This document shows, piece after piece, positions 7,174 to 15,727 of a stretch of 35,010 nt of DNA. This DNA is from Chitinophagaceae bacterium. GTDB taxonomy: Bacteria; Bacteroidota; Bacteroidia; Chitinophagales; Chitinophagaceae. Under the pieces are notes generated by a model. It saw nothing but the letters and a program-made list of their open reading frames with translations, was not told where the DNA came from and searched no databases. The stretch spans positions 1-35,010 of the forward strand of contig JAACZQ010000042.1 of the NCBI GenBank assembly GCA_009996675.1, given 5' to 3'. The position numbers were made by a program, and so were the translations under genes. Each line of letters opens with the position of its first letter. Within the stretch, counting starts at the first letter, position 1.

Positions 7174-10100
7174 TTATCCTTTTTTGATTACTGCCACTTT
7201 TAACAGGCTGTCATTTACCTCAATTTCAGTGCCATCAGCTATTTCCGGCACCCATTGAATAACATCTGCCAAAATTTCGCGGCAAATATAGTCGTTAAAT
7301 TTAATAATAGAGGGCTTGAGCGACTCACTCTCAAGCACATTCACGAATATACGGTCTGTCAGTTCAAAACCTGATTCTTTGCGAATATTTTGTATCCGGT
7401 TCACGAATTCCCGGGCATCCCCCTCCTGCTTCAGCTCATCGGTGAGGGTAATATCCAGGGCCACCGTAAGGCTGCCCTTCCCTGCCACACTCCAGCCGGG
7501 AATATCTTCCGCCACAATTTCCACTTCTTCCAGCAGAATCTCCAGCGGCTCCCCTTCCAGGTTAAGTTCAATCCGGCCATTTTTTTCAATAATGGCAATA
7601 TCATGCTGCGCCAGCGAACCAATCAGCGCCGAAGCCGCCTTCATACGGGCCCCCAGTTTGGTACCCAGCATCTTGAAATTGGGCTTAATCCGCTTTTTAA
7701 TGATCCCCTCCGTTTCGGTGATGTATTCCATCTCCTTCACATTCACTTCCGCCTTAATCAGGTCTTCAATCAGCAATAACTGATCTTTCATATTCGGATC
7801 CAGTACAGGGATCAGCACTTTCTGCAAAGGCTGTCGCACTTTAATATTGACTTTCTTGCGCAACGACAATACCAGCGAACACACATCCTGCGCCAGTTGC
7901 ATACGCTCTTCCAGACCGGCATCGATCTTCGTATCATCCGACAACGGGAAATCAGCATGATGCACCGAATCCACCGTGAAACGTCCGGTTACCGCATTCA
8001 GGTTGCGGAACACCGCATCACTGAAGAAGGGTGAAATGGGCGCCATCAAACGTAAGATGGTTTCCAGGCATTCATACAAAGTCTGGTAAGCACTGATCTT
8101 ATCCGCCTCATAGTCGCCTTTCCAGAAACGACGGCGACACAAACGCACATACCAGTTGCTCAGGTGCTCATCCACAAATTCTTCAATAGCACGACCGGCC
8201 AGGGTGGGCTCGTAATCATCCATAGCGGTCTGTACCTTTTTGATCAGACTATGCAGGGATGATAAAATCCAGCGATCTATCTCAGGCCTTTCCGCTACGG
8301 GTATAGCCGCTTCCTGAAAAGCAAAACCATCTACATTGGCATAGAGCACAAAAAACTGGTAGGTATTATAAAGGGTACCGAAGAATTTACGTTGTACTTC
8401 CTGGATACCGGCCAGATCAAATTTCAGGTTATCCCAGGGCGAGGCATTGGTAATCAGGTACCAGCGTGTAGCATCTGCACCGTATTTTTCAATGGTCTCA
8501 AACGGATTCACCACATTACCCAGGCGCTTACTCATTTTGTTGCCATTCTTATCCAACACCAGTCCGTTACTCACCACAGTCTTATAGGCAACACTGTCAA
8601 ACAACATAACCCCAATGGCATGCAAAGTATAAAACCAGCCACGGGTCTGGTCAACCCCTTCCGCAATAAAATCGGCCGGGAAAGCTTCCCCTTTATCCAC
8701 CAGTTCCTTATTATCAAAAGGATAATGCCACTGGGCATAAGGCATGGCACCACTATCAAACCAAACATCAATCAGGTCGGGTACGCGGTGCATGGGTTTA
8801 CCGGAATCACTTACCAGTACAATATCATCCACGTAAGGCTTGTGCAGATCCAGGATACCTTCATGCAGGTAATGCTTGTTCACATCACCACCCAATACCT
8901 CATTCGCTTTGCGGATACCTTCATTCAATTCCGCTATAGAACCCACACAACGTTCCTCGTTACCATCTTCAGTGCGCCACACCGGTAAAGGAGTTCCCCA
9001 GTAACGGCTGCGACTCAGGTTCCAGTCCACCATATTCTCCAGCCAGTTGCCAAAGCGACCCTCACCGGTACTACGGGGTTTCCAGTTAATGGTTTTATTC
9101 AGTTCCACCATCCGTTCTTTCACCGCCGTGGTTTTAATAAACCAGGCATCCAGCGGATAGTAAAGAATGGGCTTATCGGTTCTCCAGCAATGCGGATAAC
9201 TGTGTTCGTATTTCTCAACCTTGAATGCGCGGTTTTCTTTTTTCAGTTTTACGCAGATATCAACATTCACATCTACATAAGCAGGATCATCTTTGTAGTT
9301 CTTCACAAACCGGCCGCTGAACTCACCCAATCCGTCAACAAACTTACCCTCACGATCCACCATGGTCAGAATACCGATATTGTATTTCTGTCCAACTTTA
9401 TAGTCATCTGCGCCAAATGCAGGCGCCGTGTGCACAATACCGGTACCATCTTCTGTGGTTACAAAATCACCTACCAATACCCGAAAAGGTTTTGCACCAG
9501 GGGTAATCGCTTCCACGGCTGCGGGAGAATTGGCTTCATAAGGCAATAATTGCTCATAACCGGCATTTTCCAGGTCAGCACCCTTACAACTGGCTACAAT
9601 ACGCCAGGGGATCAGTTTTACATCAGCAGTATAACCATCAAAATCACCGTTTTCTGCTTCCGGTTTGAAATATTTACCCAATAAATTCTTAGCCAGCACC
9701 ACATGCACCGGTAAGTGTGTATAGGGATTGAAGGTTTTCACCAGCACGTAGTCAATATCACCCCCCACGGTTAATCCCAGATTCGAGGGAAGGGTCCAGG
9801 GTGTGGTGGTCCAGGCCAGGAAATAAACCTCTTCATTACCGGCTGCATCAAATAAAGCTGCTGTTTGCGCACTGCGCAGGGCTTTGAACATGGCCACTGC
9901 ACTGGTATCTTTAACGTCTTTATAGGTACCAGGCTGATTGAGTTCATGTGAACTTAATCCGGTACCAGCCGCAGGGGAATAAGGCTGAATACTTACGCTT
10001 TCATAGAGATAACCCTTCTTGTACAATTCACTCAGGATCCACCAGAGGGTTTCAATATATTGATTATCGAAAGTGATATAGGGATCATTCAGATCAACCC

Positions 10101-10527
10101 AATAACCCATTTTGGTTGTGAGTTCATCCCATTTGTCTTTGTAACGCAGTACGGCTTCCCGGCATTTCTGATTATAGTCCTCAACAGAAATGGTTTTGCC
10201 AATATCTTCCTTGGTAATACCCAGTTCTTTCTCTACACCCAGCTCTACAGGCAAACCATGTGTATCCCAGCCACCTTTGCGTTTTACCTGGAAACCCTGC
10301 ATGGTTTTATAGCGACAAACCATATCCTTCAGGGTACGGGAGATCACGTGGTGAATACCAGGCATACCATTGGCGCTGGGAGGTCCTTCATAAAACACAA
10401 AGGGTGTTTTACCTTCCCGCAGTGACACACTTTTTTCAAATGCCTGTTCTTTTTTCCACCGCTCCAGCACTTCCTGCTCAATCGCTGGCAGGTTAAGCCC
10501 GGAAAACTCAGTATAGGTAGCGCTCAT
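7174..10527 (-). CDS. ileS: Isoleucyl-tRNA synthetase
   Basis: 1117-residue class I synthetase that charges tRNA-Ile and edits valine. The HIGH-like site is NGMPGIHHV near residues 53-61, and the KMSKR loop is at 664-668. The editing domain lies between, with the TTPWTLPSNLGL motif. The length and the C-terminal extension fit the long, eukaryote-like IleS type, which in known cases is more tolerant of mupirocin. The frame opens 21 codons earlier (10590), but the ATG at 10527 is chosen. The earlier start would lie inside the putative promoter, and synthetase similarity begins with MSATYTEFSGLNLP. The DksA-like gene follows at 6 bp. In many Bacteroidota lspA comes next; here lspA is about 13 kb away. 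Confidence 0.97.
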   Translation of the reverse strand: MSATYTEFSGLNLPAIEQEVLERWKKEQAFEKSVSLREGKTPFVFYEGPPSANGMPGIHHVISRTLKDMVCRYKTMQGFQVKRKGGWDTHGLPVELGVEKELGITKEDIGKTISVEDYNQKCREAVLRYKDKWDELTTKMGYWVDLNDPYITFDNQYIETLWWILSELYKKGYLYESVSIQPYSPAAGTGLSSHELNQPGTYKDVKDTSAVAMFKALRSAQTAALFDAAGNEEVYFLAWTTTPWTLPSNLGLTVGGDIDYVLVKTFNPYTHLPVHVVLAKNLLGKYFKPEAENGDFDGYTADVKLIPWRIVASCKGADLENAGYEQLLPYEANSPAAVEAITPGAKPFRVLVGDFVTTEDGTGIVHTAPAFGADDYKVGQKYNIGILTMVDREGKFVDGLGEFSGRFVKNYKDDPAYVDVNVDICVKLKKENRAFKVEKYEHSYPHCWRTDKPILYYPLDAWFIKTTAVKERMVELNKTINWKPRSTGEGRFGNWLENMVDWNLSRSRYWGTPLPVWRTEDGNEERCVGSIAELNEGIRKANEVLGGDVNKHYLHEGILDLHKPYVDDIVLVSDSGKPMHRVPDLIDVWFDSGAMPYAQWHYPFDNKELVDKGEAFPADFIAEGVDQTRGWFYTLHAIGVMLFDSVAYKTVVSNGLVLDKNGNKMSKRLGNVVNPFETIEKYGADATRWYLITNASPWDNLKFDLAGIQEVQRKFFGTLYNTYQFFVLYANVDGFAFQEAAIPVAERPEIDRWILSSLHSLIKKVQTAMDDYEPTLAGRAIEEFVDEHLSNWYVRLCRRRFWKGDYEADKISAYQTLYECLETILRLMAPISPFFSDAVFRNLNAVTGRFTVDSVHHADFPLSDDTKIDAGLEERMQLAQDVCSLVLSLRKKVNIKVRQPLQKVLIPVLDPNMKDQLLLIEDLIKAEVNVKEMEYITETEGIIKKRIKPNFKMLGTKLGARMKAASALIGSLAQHDIAIIEKNGRIELNLEGEPLEILLEEVEIVAEDIPGWSVAGKGSLTVALDITLTDELKQEGDAREFVNRIQNIRKESGFELTDRIFVNVLESESLKPSIIKFNDYICREILADVIQWVPEIADGTEIEVNDSLLKVAVIKKG

Positions 10528-10551
10528 AGTCGTCTGATACTTTACAATACC

Positions 10552-10569
10552 AACCGGAAAACCCCGGTT
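10552..10569 (-). promoter_or_regulatory. Small hairpin in the ileS leader
   Basis: AACCGG at 10552-10557 and CCGGTT at 10564-10569 with a 6-nt loop, between the putative promoter and the ileS ATG. Role unknown; no T-box features were seen. Confidence 0.3.
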
Positions 10570-10579
10570 TGAAAGTGTG

Positions 10580-10587
10580 CAAAGGTA
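10580..10587 (-). promoter_or_regulatory. Putative ileS promoter, -7 element TACCTTTG
   Basis: Exact minus-strand TAnnTTTG, 52 nt upstream of the ATG. The extended motif GTACCTTTGC is shared with the hemA promoter at 12768. Confidence 0.6.
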
Positions 10588-10824
10588 CAAAATATAGAAA
10601 CGCCCCGCTTAAGGGCATGGGGAAGTTTTACTATTGATTTTCAATTATTTACGAATAGCGTGGGAGGAATTTGAAAATTTGAGAATCGGGGAATTTGAAC
10701 ATTGGGGGGAAGAAGGGCAATTCGGAGCGGCCTCGCAAATCAAGAAATCAAAGAGTGAGTGGGAAGGGAAAGGGTAAAAGTGGAAAGGATGCGGAATTTT
10801 CAAATCTGCGATCTGATTTCCTAA
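10588..10824. other. Noncoding spacer between ileS and hemJ
   Basis: About 240 bp with no convincing gene (short frames here are composition artefacts). It is purine-rich on the plus strand and holds irregular AATTTGA-type repeats with a period near 8 (about 10668-10700), and leads into the heptad tract before hemJ. Confidence 0.6.
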
Positions 10825-10887
10825 ATCAATCAAAAAATCAAGCAATCAAAAAATCAAACATCTGATATCTGAGATCAAACATCTTTT
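10825..10887. repeat. Tract of ATCAAAC and ATCTGAG heptads
   Basis: Alternating ATCAAAAA and ATCAAAC-type units, then from 10853 five strict heptads (ATCAAAC, ATCTGAT, ATCTGAG, ATCAAAC, ATCTTTT). The hemJ stop codon (10875-10877) lies inside the fourth and the last hemJ codons inside the final one. Confidence 0.75.
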
Positions 10888-11423
10888 CTCAGTTTTTTGT
10901 ACACCCGAATCGCCATCATCAGTACAAACACGAGCAGGAATAAACCCAGCAGTCCCCATACCAGGCTCAGGGCTTTTTTCACCACCACCAGCATCACAAT
11001 GGCAATGAGGAAGATGGTCGCTACTTCATTCCAGATCCGGAGTTGCTGGGAACTGTAGCGGTATTCGCCACACTGTTCCTGTTTAAAAATACGGTGTAGG
11101 GAAAAGTGATAAGCATAGAGGAAAACAACAAAAATCAGTTTGATCAGTAACCAATTTCCTTCCGGTTGCAGTAATACCCGGTCCCATCCCCCGCCAAACA
11201 AAACCGATAACCCCAGCACCAGGGTCAGTATGGCAGAAGGCCAGGTAATGCCATACCAGAGTCGCTTCATCATGATCCCGAACTGACGCCGCAGGATATC
11301 TTTTTCCGGTTCTGCTTTATCCCCCGCTTCTGTGGCATAAATAAAGAGCCTCGGCATATAAAACATCCCCGCAAACCAGGTCACGATGAAGATGATGTGC
11401 AGGGCTTTGAGATAGGGATACAA
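10875..11423 (-). CDS. hemJ: Protoporphyrinogen IX oxidase, HemJ type
   Basis: 182-residue membrane protein of the HemJ (UPF0093, CopD-like) family, which oxidises protoporphyrinogen IX to protoporphyrin IX in many bacteria lacking HemG and HemY. The signature YLKALHIIFIVTWFAGMFYMPRLF opens the protein, with the conserved first-helix His8 and PRLF. LLIKLIFVVFLYAYHFSL in the middle carries the second conserved His. At least four hydrophobic helices are visible. The start is a TTG at 11423: the in-frame stop four codons upstream leaves no ATG, and family alignment begins just here. It is downstream of hemH on the same strand, and no other protoporphyrinogen oxidase occurs in the cluster, which supports the assignment. 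Confidence 0.88.
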   Translation of the reverse strand: MYPYLKALHIIFIVTWFAGMFYMPRLFIYATEAGDKAEPEKDILRRQFGIMMKRLWYGITWPSAILTLVLGLSVLFGGGWDRVLLQPEGNWLLIKLIFVVFLYAYHFSLHRIFKQEQCGEYRYSSQQLRIWNEVATIFLIAIVMLVVVKKALSLVWGLLGLFLLVFVLMMAIRVYKKLRKDV

Positions 11424-11452
11424 GTGGTAATGCTTTTAATATGATTTTTTTG

Positions 11453-11480
11453 TGGGTAGTCAGTAGTGAGCAATGAGCAG
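11453..11480 (+). repeat. Heptad tract, TGAGTAG family (degenerate)
   Basis: Four units (TGGGTAG, TCAGTAG, TGAGCAA, TGAGCAG), inverted relative to the tract at 11528-11554. The pair can fold the hemH-hemJ intergenic RNA. Confidence 0.65.
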
Positions 11481-11527
11481 GTTATAAAGATACATGTATC
11501 TTCAGAATAAGACAGCGTTACGTCTAT

Positions 11528-11554
11528 TACTCACTACTGACTACTCACTACTCA
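11528..11554 (-). repeat. 27-bp TGAGTAG-family copy at the hemH 3' end
   Basis: Exact minus-strand copy of the 27-bp sequence also found at 16750-16776 and 23017-23043. It starts with the hemH stop codon TGA. Confidence 0.9.
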
Positions 11555-12571
11555 CGCGCTCAGCCATTTTTCAATCGTTTCCACCCACGCAGGGTGTGTA
11601 TTCAAACAGGGGATCAGTGTAAACGATTCGCCACCGGCATGCAGAAAGGTTTCCCTGCCTTCCCCACCAATTTCTTCAATGGTCTCCAGGCAATCACTCA
11701 CAAAAGCGGGACAGGCAACCAGTAGTTTTTTGATCCCCTCACCGGGCATGGCTTTCAGCCGCACATCGGTGAAAGGCTGTAACCAACCCTTGCCCAGCCG
11801 GGACTGAAAAGAAATGCTGTACTGCTCCCGCGGTATACCCAGTTGTTCTGCAACCAAACGGGTGGTAACCATCAACTGGTGGCGGTAACATACCGCATGG
11901 GCAGGGGAATCGGTTTCACAGCAATTTTCCGCTTTCAAACAATGGCAACCGGTAATATCGCTTTTGCGCAAGTGACGCTCGGGTACACCATGGTAACTGA
12001 AAAGAATATGGTCATAAGGCTGTGCCAGATAAGGCTCTATGGAAGCAGTGAGTGCACGGATATAATTGGGTTCTTTGTAAAAAGGTTTGATGACTTGCAG
12101 TGTAAATGCATATTTACCTTCCCGGTGTTGTTGCTGTGCATATTCTACAGCAGTTTCATAACTACTCATGGCATAATGCGGATACAGTGGCAACAAAACA
12201 ACTTCTTCAATATCCGGATGCGCTTGTACAATCTGTTCATAAGCAGCTTTCGGAGAGGGATTACCATACCGCATGGCAATATATACCGGCACTGTAATGC
12301 GGTGCTGCAGCGCTTCCTGCAACTGACGGGTGAGCACAATAAGCGGAGAACCCTCATCGGTCCAGATACTGCGATAAGCTTCAGCTGATTTGGGAGCACG
12401 GAACGGAACAATGATGCCCCTGACCAATAATAAACGGGTCAGGTAAGGCATATCAATCACACGGCCATCCATCAGAAATTCATTCAGGTAGCGGCGCACA
12501 TCTTTAACATCAGTAGAATCCGGTGAACCCAGGTTCATGAGCAATAAAGCCCGTTTGGCAGATACAGACAT
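11552..12571 (-). CDS. hemH: Ferrochelatase
   Basis: 339 residues, normal for the family. It inserts Fe2+ into protoporphyrin IX, the last step of protoheme synthesis. The N-terminus ALLLMNLGSPDSTDVKDV is typical. The catalytic His194 lies in FSYHGVPERHL and the conserved Glu296 in CLETIEEI. A cysteine cluster follows the His motif (Cys209, Cys211, Cys217, Cys218), as in ferrochelatases with extra Cys residues; whether it binds an iron-sulfur cluster or another metal is open. The gene is divergent from hemA, with a 245-bp regulatory region between them, and leads the hemH-hemJ unit. Its stop codon is the first triplet of a TGAGTAG repeat. Confidence 0.97.
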   Translation of the reverse strand: MSVSAKRALLLMNLGSPDSTDVKDVRRYLNEFLMDGRVIDMPYLTRLLLVRGIIVPFRAPKSAEAYRSIWTDEGSPLIVLTRQLQEALQHRITVPVYIAMRYGNPSPKAAYEQIVQAHPDIEEVVLLPLYPHYAMSSYETAVEYAQQQHREGKYAFTLQVIKPFYKEPNYIRALTASIEPYLAQPYDHILFSYHGVPERHLRKSDITGCHCLKAENCCETDSPAHAVCYRHQLMVTTRLVAEQLGIPREQYSISFQSRLGKGWLQPFTDVRLKAMPGEGIKKLLVACPAFVSDCLETIEEIGGEGRETFLHAGGESFTLIPCLNTHPAWVETIEKWLSA

Positions 12572-12588
12572 AATAAAATTTACAGGTG

Positions 12589-12596
12589 CAAAATTA
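12589..12596 (-). promoter_or_regulatory. Putative hemH promoter, -7 element TAATTTTG
   Basis: Exact minus-strand TAnnTTTG, 17 nt upstream of the hemH ATG; no clear -33 element. Confidence 0.5.
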
Positions 12597-12613
12597 GTTT
12601 AACAATCGGCTTT

Positions 12614-12627
12614 ACAGAAAGTTCTGT
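12614..12627. promoter_or_regulatory. 14-bp palindrome upstream of hemH
   Basis: ACAGAA-AG-TTCTGT, a perfect inverted repeat placed 17 bp upstream of the hemH -7 motif; a candidate operator. Confidence 0.4.
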
Positions 12628-12709
12628 GCAAGAACATGAGATTCATAACCTAAAAAAATGACATAATCCGTTGATTTAGCTGCAAACAATGGTCAGATCA
12701 TGAAAAAGC

Positions 12710-12744
12710 TGACAGAGAAATGACAATGTAATGACGTTTGTCAT
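12710..12744 (+). promoter_or_regulatory. Phased TGAC repeats and palindrome upstream of hemA
   Basis: TGAC begins at 12710, 12721 and 12732, exactly 11 bp apart, the first two as TGACA. The third starts inside a perfect palindrome, ATGAC-GTTT-GTCAT (12731-12744). It ends 23 bp before the hemA -7 motif, so a bound regulator would sit on one DNA face at or next to the -33 region. Confidence 0.5.
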
Positions 12745-12767
12745 GTTTTACAAGAAACCCCCAACGG

Positions 12768-12775
12768 TACCTTTG
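12768..12775 (+). promoter_or_regulatory. Putative hemA promoter, -7 element TACCTTTG
   Basis: Exact TAnnTTTG, 41 nt before the hemA ATG, in the same GTACCTTTGC context as the ileS promoter. TTTG at 12737-12740 is the nearest -33 candidate but at 27 bp is farther than usual. Confidence 0.55.
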
Positions 12776-12816
12776 CGTACATAAATGATGAAGGCATTTA
12801 CCGCCGAACCTGGATT

Positions 12817-14031
12817 ATGGATAGAGGTCAATTTTTTGTTGCAGGAATCAATTACAAAAAAACCGATGCGGGAACCCGCGGCGATTATGCCGTAGGCCCC
12901 GAACAATATGCAGCCATACTGGACAAAGCGGCCGAAGCGGGTTTATCGGAAATTTTTGTATTGAGTACCTGTAACCGTACTGAAATTTATGGACTGGCAC
13001 CGGATGTACAAACCCTCATCAGCCTGCTTTGCGCACATACCACCGGCGATATCCATAATTTCCGCCAACGCGCCTATATCAAACAGGACCGCGAAGCCAT
13101 TGAACATATTTTTTCTGTGGCAGCAGGACTGGATTCACAAATACTGGGTGATTATGAAATTGTAGGGCAGATGAAACTGGCCATTCGTTTTGCCAAAGAA
13201 CGTAATATGGTAGGCGGATACCTGGAAAGGCTGTTCAACACCGTGCTGCAATCCTCCAAACAGATCAAAAATGAAACAGCACTGAGTGGCGGAACCATCT
13301 CGGTTTCCTTTGCTGCCATTCAGTTCATACGTGCGCATATAACCAATACGGCGGGTTTACATATTGCCGTATTGGGTACCGGCAAAATCGGGCGTAATAC
13401 CTGCAAAAATCTGGTGGATTATTTAGACACCAGGAACATCACACTGATCAATCGTACCCGTTCCAAAGCAGAAGAACTGGCTGCCTCCCTGCAGATTGCG
13501 GTGGCAGACTGGGTCGATATTCCGGCAGTAGTGGCCCAGGCAGATGTGGTGATTGTTGCCACCAATGCAGAGAAACCGGTGATTACCACCCAACTGCTCC
13601 GGGATGCCAATCCTAAAATATTGATTGATCTGTCGATCCCCAATAATATAGACCCTGCTGTTGCACAAATACCAGGTATGCAACTGGCCAATGTGGATGA
13701 CTTATCACGCATCAATGACCAAACACTGCAAAAACGTCAGGCAGAAATTCCCAAAGCCAAAACCATCATTCATACACATATGATTGAGTTTGGCGCCTGG
13801 AGTAATCAACGGAAATATGTTCCCGTTCTCAAAGCAGTGAAACAAAAATTACATGACCTGCATCACTGCGATCTCTTCCTGAACAGTCACAAACAGGAGG
13901 AAATGGAAATTGATACAGCAGCCATCCAAAAAGTGGTGAACACCGTGGCCGTGAAACTTCGCAGCCATCACCAACCGGGATGTCACTATATAGAAGCCAT
14001 CAACGATTTCATGAAGAGCACCATTTATTAA
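12817..14031 (+). CDS. hemA: Glutamyl-tRNA reductase
   Basis: 404 residues. It reduces glutamyl-tRNA to glutamate-1-semialdehyde with NADPH, the committed step of the C5 heme pathway. The catalytic Cys52 lies in LSTCNRTEIYGL, followed by the tRNA/substrate motif AAGLDSQILGDYEIVGQ near residues 103-120. The Rossmann nucleotide-binding motif VLGTGKIG is near 186-193 and the C-terminal dimerisation helices follow. It is the first gene of the plus-strand heme operon; hemC starts 2 bp after its stop. The upstream region carries a -7 motif, phased TGACA repeats and a palindrome, so control of the whole operon probably acts here. The pathway class also needs glutamyl-tRNA synthetase, not in this window. 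Confidence 0.97.
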   Translation: MDRGQFFVAGINYKKTDAGTRGDYAVGPEQYAAILDKAAEAGLSEIFVLSTCNRTEIYGLAPDVQTLISLLCAHTTGDIHNFRQRAYIKQDREAIEHIFSVAAGLDSQILGDYEIVGQMKLAIRFAKERNMVGGYLERLFNTVLQSSKQIKNETALSGGTISVSFAAIQFIRAHITNTAGLHIAVLGTGKIGRNTCKNLVDYLDTRNITLINRTRSKAEELAASLQIAVADWVDIPAVVAQADVVIVATNAEKPVITTQLLRDANPKILIDLSIPNNIDPAVAQIPGMQLANVDDLSRINDQTLQKRQAEIPKAKTIIHTHMIEFGAWSNQRKYVPVLKAVKQKLHDLHHCDLFLNSHKQEEMEIDTAAIQKVVNTVAVKLRSHHQPGCHYIEAINDFMKSTIY

Positions 14032-14033
14032 GC

Positions 14034-15005
14034 ATGAATAAAGTATTACGAATTGGTACGCGCGACAGTCAGCTGGCCGTGTGGCAAGCCACATGGGTAC
14101 AGGAACTATTGCAACAGAAAGGCATCAGCGCTGAACTGGTATACATTAAGAGTGAAGGAGATATTGATCTGACCACACCACTCTACGAATTGGGCGTACA
14201 GGGTATTTTCACCAAAACACTGGATGCCGCACTGTTAGCCGCACGTATTGATATCGCTGTTCACTCCATGAAAGATGTGCCCACACAAATGGCGAAGGGA
14301 CTGATGCAGGCAGCGGTACTGGAAAGAGCTTCCACGCAGGACATACTCGTATACAAAGACCCTGCTGTACCCGAAACACTGGGTTACCGGAATAAACAAT
14401 GGTCATTCGGTAACGAAGCAGATCCATTGGCAACAACAGCATACACCATTGCCACCAGCAGCGTGCGCAGAAAAGCACAATGGCTCAACCGCTATCCGCG
14501 TCATCAGGTCGATAACCTGCGCGGCAATGTAAATACGCGCTTACGCAAACTGACCGAAGAACCCTGGCAGGGTGCCATATTTGCTGCGGCCGGACTGGAA
14601 AGAATCAATCTCCGGCCCGAATTATCCATCAACCTCGACTGGATGCTGCCCGCACCGGCCCAGGGTGCAATTGTGGTGGTATGCCGAGAATCAGACACCC
14701 AGACATACGAAGCCTGTGCTACCCTGAATCATGCTGATACAGCTTTATGCACGGCCATCGAAAGAGATTTTTTACGTGCACTTATGGGAGGTTGTGCCAC
14801 CCCCATCAGTGGTATTGCCACTGTGGCTGATGACATCGTTGATTTCAAAGGCAATGTACTCTCATTGGATGGCAAGCAGAAAATTACCGTGTCTATGAGC
14901 CGCAAACGTTCACTGGCATCGGATATGGGCAAAGACGCTGCCGCTGAATTACTGGCACAGGGTGCCAAAGCAATCATTGGAAATATCAGACATGCCGGCG
15001 AATAA
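14034..15005 (+). CDS. hemC: Hydroxymethylbilane synthase (porphobilinogen deaminase)
   Basis: 323 residues. It joins four porphobilinogens into hydroxymethylbilane. RIGTRDSQLAVWQA opens domain 1. The catalytic Asp81 is in HSMKDVPTQ, ATSSVRRKAQW and NLRGNVNTRLRKL give the substrate-binding arginines, and Cys254 in LMGGCATPISG carries the dipyrromethane cofactor. A stretch of about 20 extra residues lies between the YKDP motif and TSSVRR compared with the E. coli enzyme. The ATG at 14034 is chosen: an earlier in-frame candidate would overlap hemA and adds unrelated residues. It overlaps the start of hemD by 14 bp, suggesting translational coupling. Confidence 0.97.
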   Translation: MNKVLRIGTRDSQLAVWQATWVQELLQQKGISAELVYIKSEGDIDLTTPLYELGVQGIFTKTLDAALLAARIDIAVHSMKDVPTQMAKGLMQAAVLERASTQDILVYKDPAVPETLGYRNKQWSFGNEADPLATTAYTIATSSVRRKAQWLNRYPRHQVDNLRGNVNTRLRKLTEEPWQGAIFAAAGLERINLRPELSINLDWMLPAPAQGAIVVVCRESDTQTYEACATLNHADTALCTAIERDFLRALMGGCATPISGIATVADDIVDFKGNVLSLDGKQKITVSMSRKRSLASDMGKDAAAELLAQGAKAIIGNIRHAGE

Positions 15006-15705
15006 ATTCCGCATATTATCCACCAGGCCATTGCGTAAGACCATGGCAGATACAGTAAACCGCGCGGGCGGAGTACTGGATGTGGTATCATTCATACATA
15101 CCATACCTGTTAACGACAGCGAAACGCAACAGGAAGTGATGCGTGCCGGTGAACAATTCGCAACCATCATTTTCACCAGCATGAATGCGGTTGAAGCAGT
15201 GGCAGATATATTGGATGGATTAAGCCCCGAATGGACCATCTACTGCATTGGTCACCAGACCCGGGAACTGGTAGTAAAATATTTTGGTGATGGAAGCATT
15301 GCAGCTACAGCCGATAATGCAGCAGAACTGGCAGATAGCATTATAGATGCCGAAGAAGAGTCGGTTATTTTCTTCTGTGGCAACAAAAGAAGAAATGAGT
15401 TACCAGAACAATTAACCGCTGCTGGTATTGATCTGCAGGAAATAGTGGTATATGAAACCATTGATACCCCGCAGACAATGGCAGATTTTTATGATGCTGT
15501 ATTGTTTTACAGTCCCAGTGCCGTAAATAGTTTTTTCAGCAGTAATAAACTACCCGAACAAACTGCAGCATTCGCCATCGGCAAAAGTACCGCAGCGGAA
15601 ATCAAACAAAAAGGACACAACAATATCATCATGAGCAGTTACCCGGAGAAAGAAGCCATGGTTTTACAGGCAGTGGACTATTGCCGGGAAAAGAATAACC
15701 AATAA
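14992..15705 (+). CDS. hemD: Uroporphyrinogen-III synthase
   Basis: 237 residues. It closes and inverts ring D of hydroxymethylbilane. The family is weakly conserved. The N-terminus FRILSTRPLRKTM, the TSMNAVEAVAD segment and the late FYSPSAVNSFF (the family's common FTSPSAV-like motif) identify it, and its place after hemC confirms it. The ATG at 14992 lies within the hemC 3' end; an earlier GTG at 14962 would lengthen the overlap without adding family sequence. hemE follows after 22 bp. Confidence 0.93.
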   Translation: MPANKFRILSTRPLRKTMADTVNRAGGVLDVVSFIHTIPVNDSETQQEVMRAGEQFATIIFTSMNAVEAVADILDGLSPEWTIYCIGHQTRELVVKYFGDGSIAATADNAAELADSIIDAEEESVIFFCGNKRRNELPEQLTAAGIDLQEIVVYETIDTPQTMADFYDAVLFYSPSAVNSFFSSNKLPEQTAAFAIGKSTAAEIKQKGHNNIIMSSYPEKEAMVLQAVDYCREKNNQ

Positions 15706-15727
15706 ATAAAGACATCGCAACAAGTAT

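Noticed and set aside
6692..7258. Long plus-strand frame rich in Gly, Ala and Leu opposite the DksA-like gene
   Set aside because: It is the antisense image of the Lys-Ala-Pro repeat coding region; low complexity only.
10645..10845. Open frame of 66 codons on the minus strand between ileS and hemJ
   Set aside because: It is made of repeat words (Phe/Ser/Leu-rich, from ATCAAAAA and TTTGAA units) and has no start context or family likeness.
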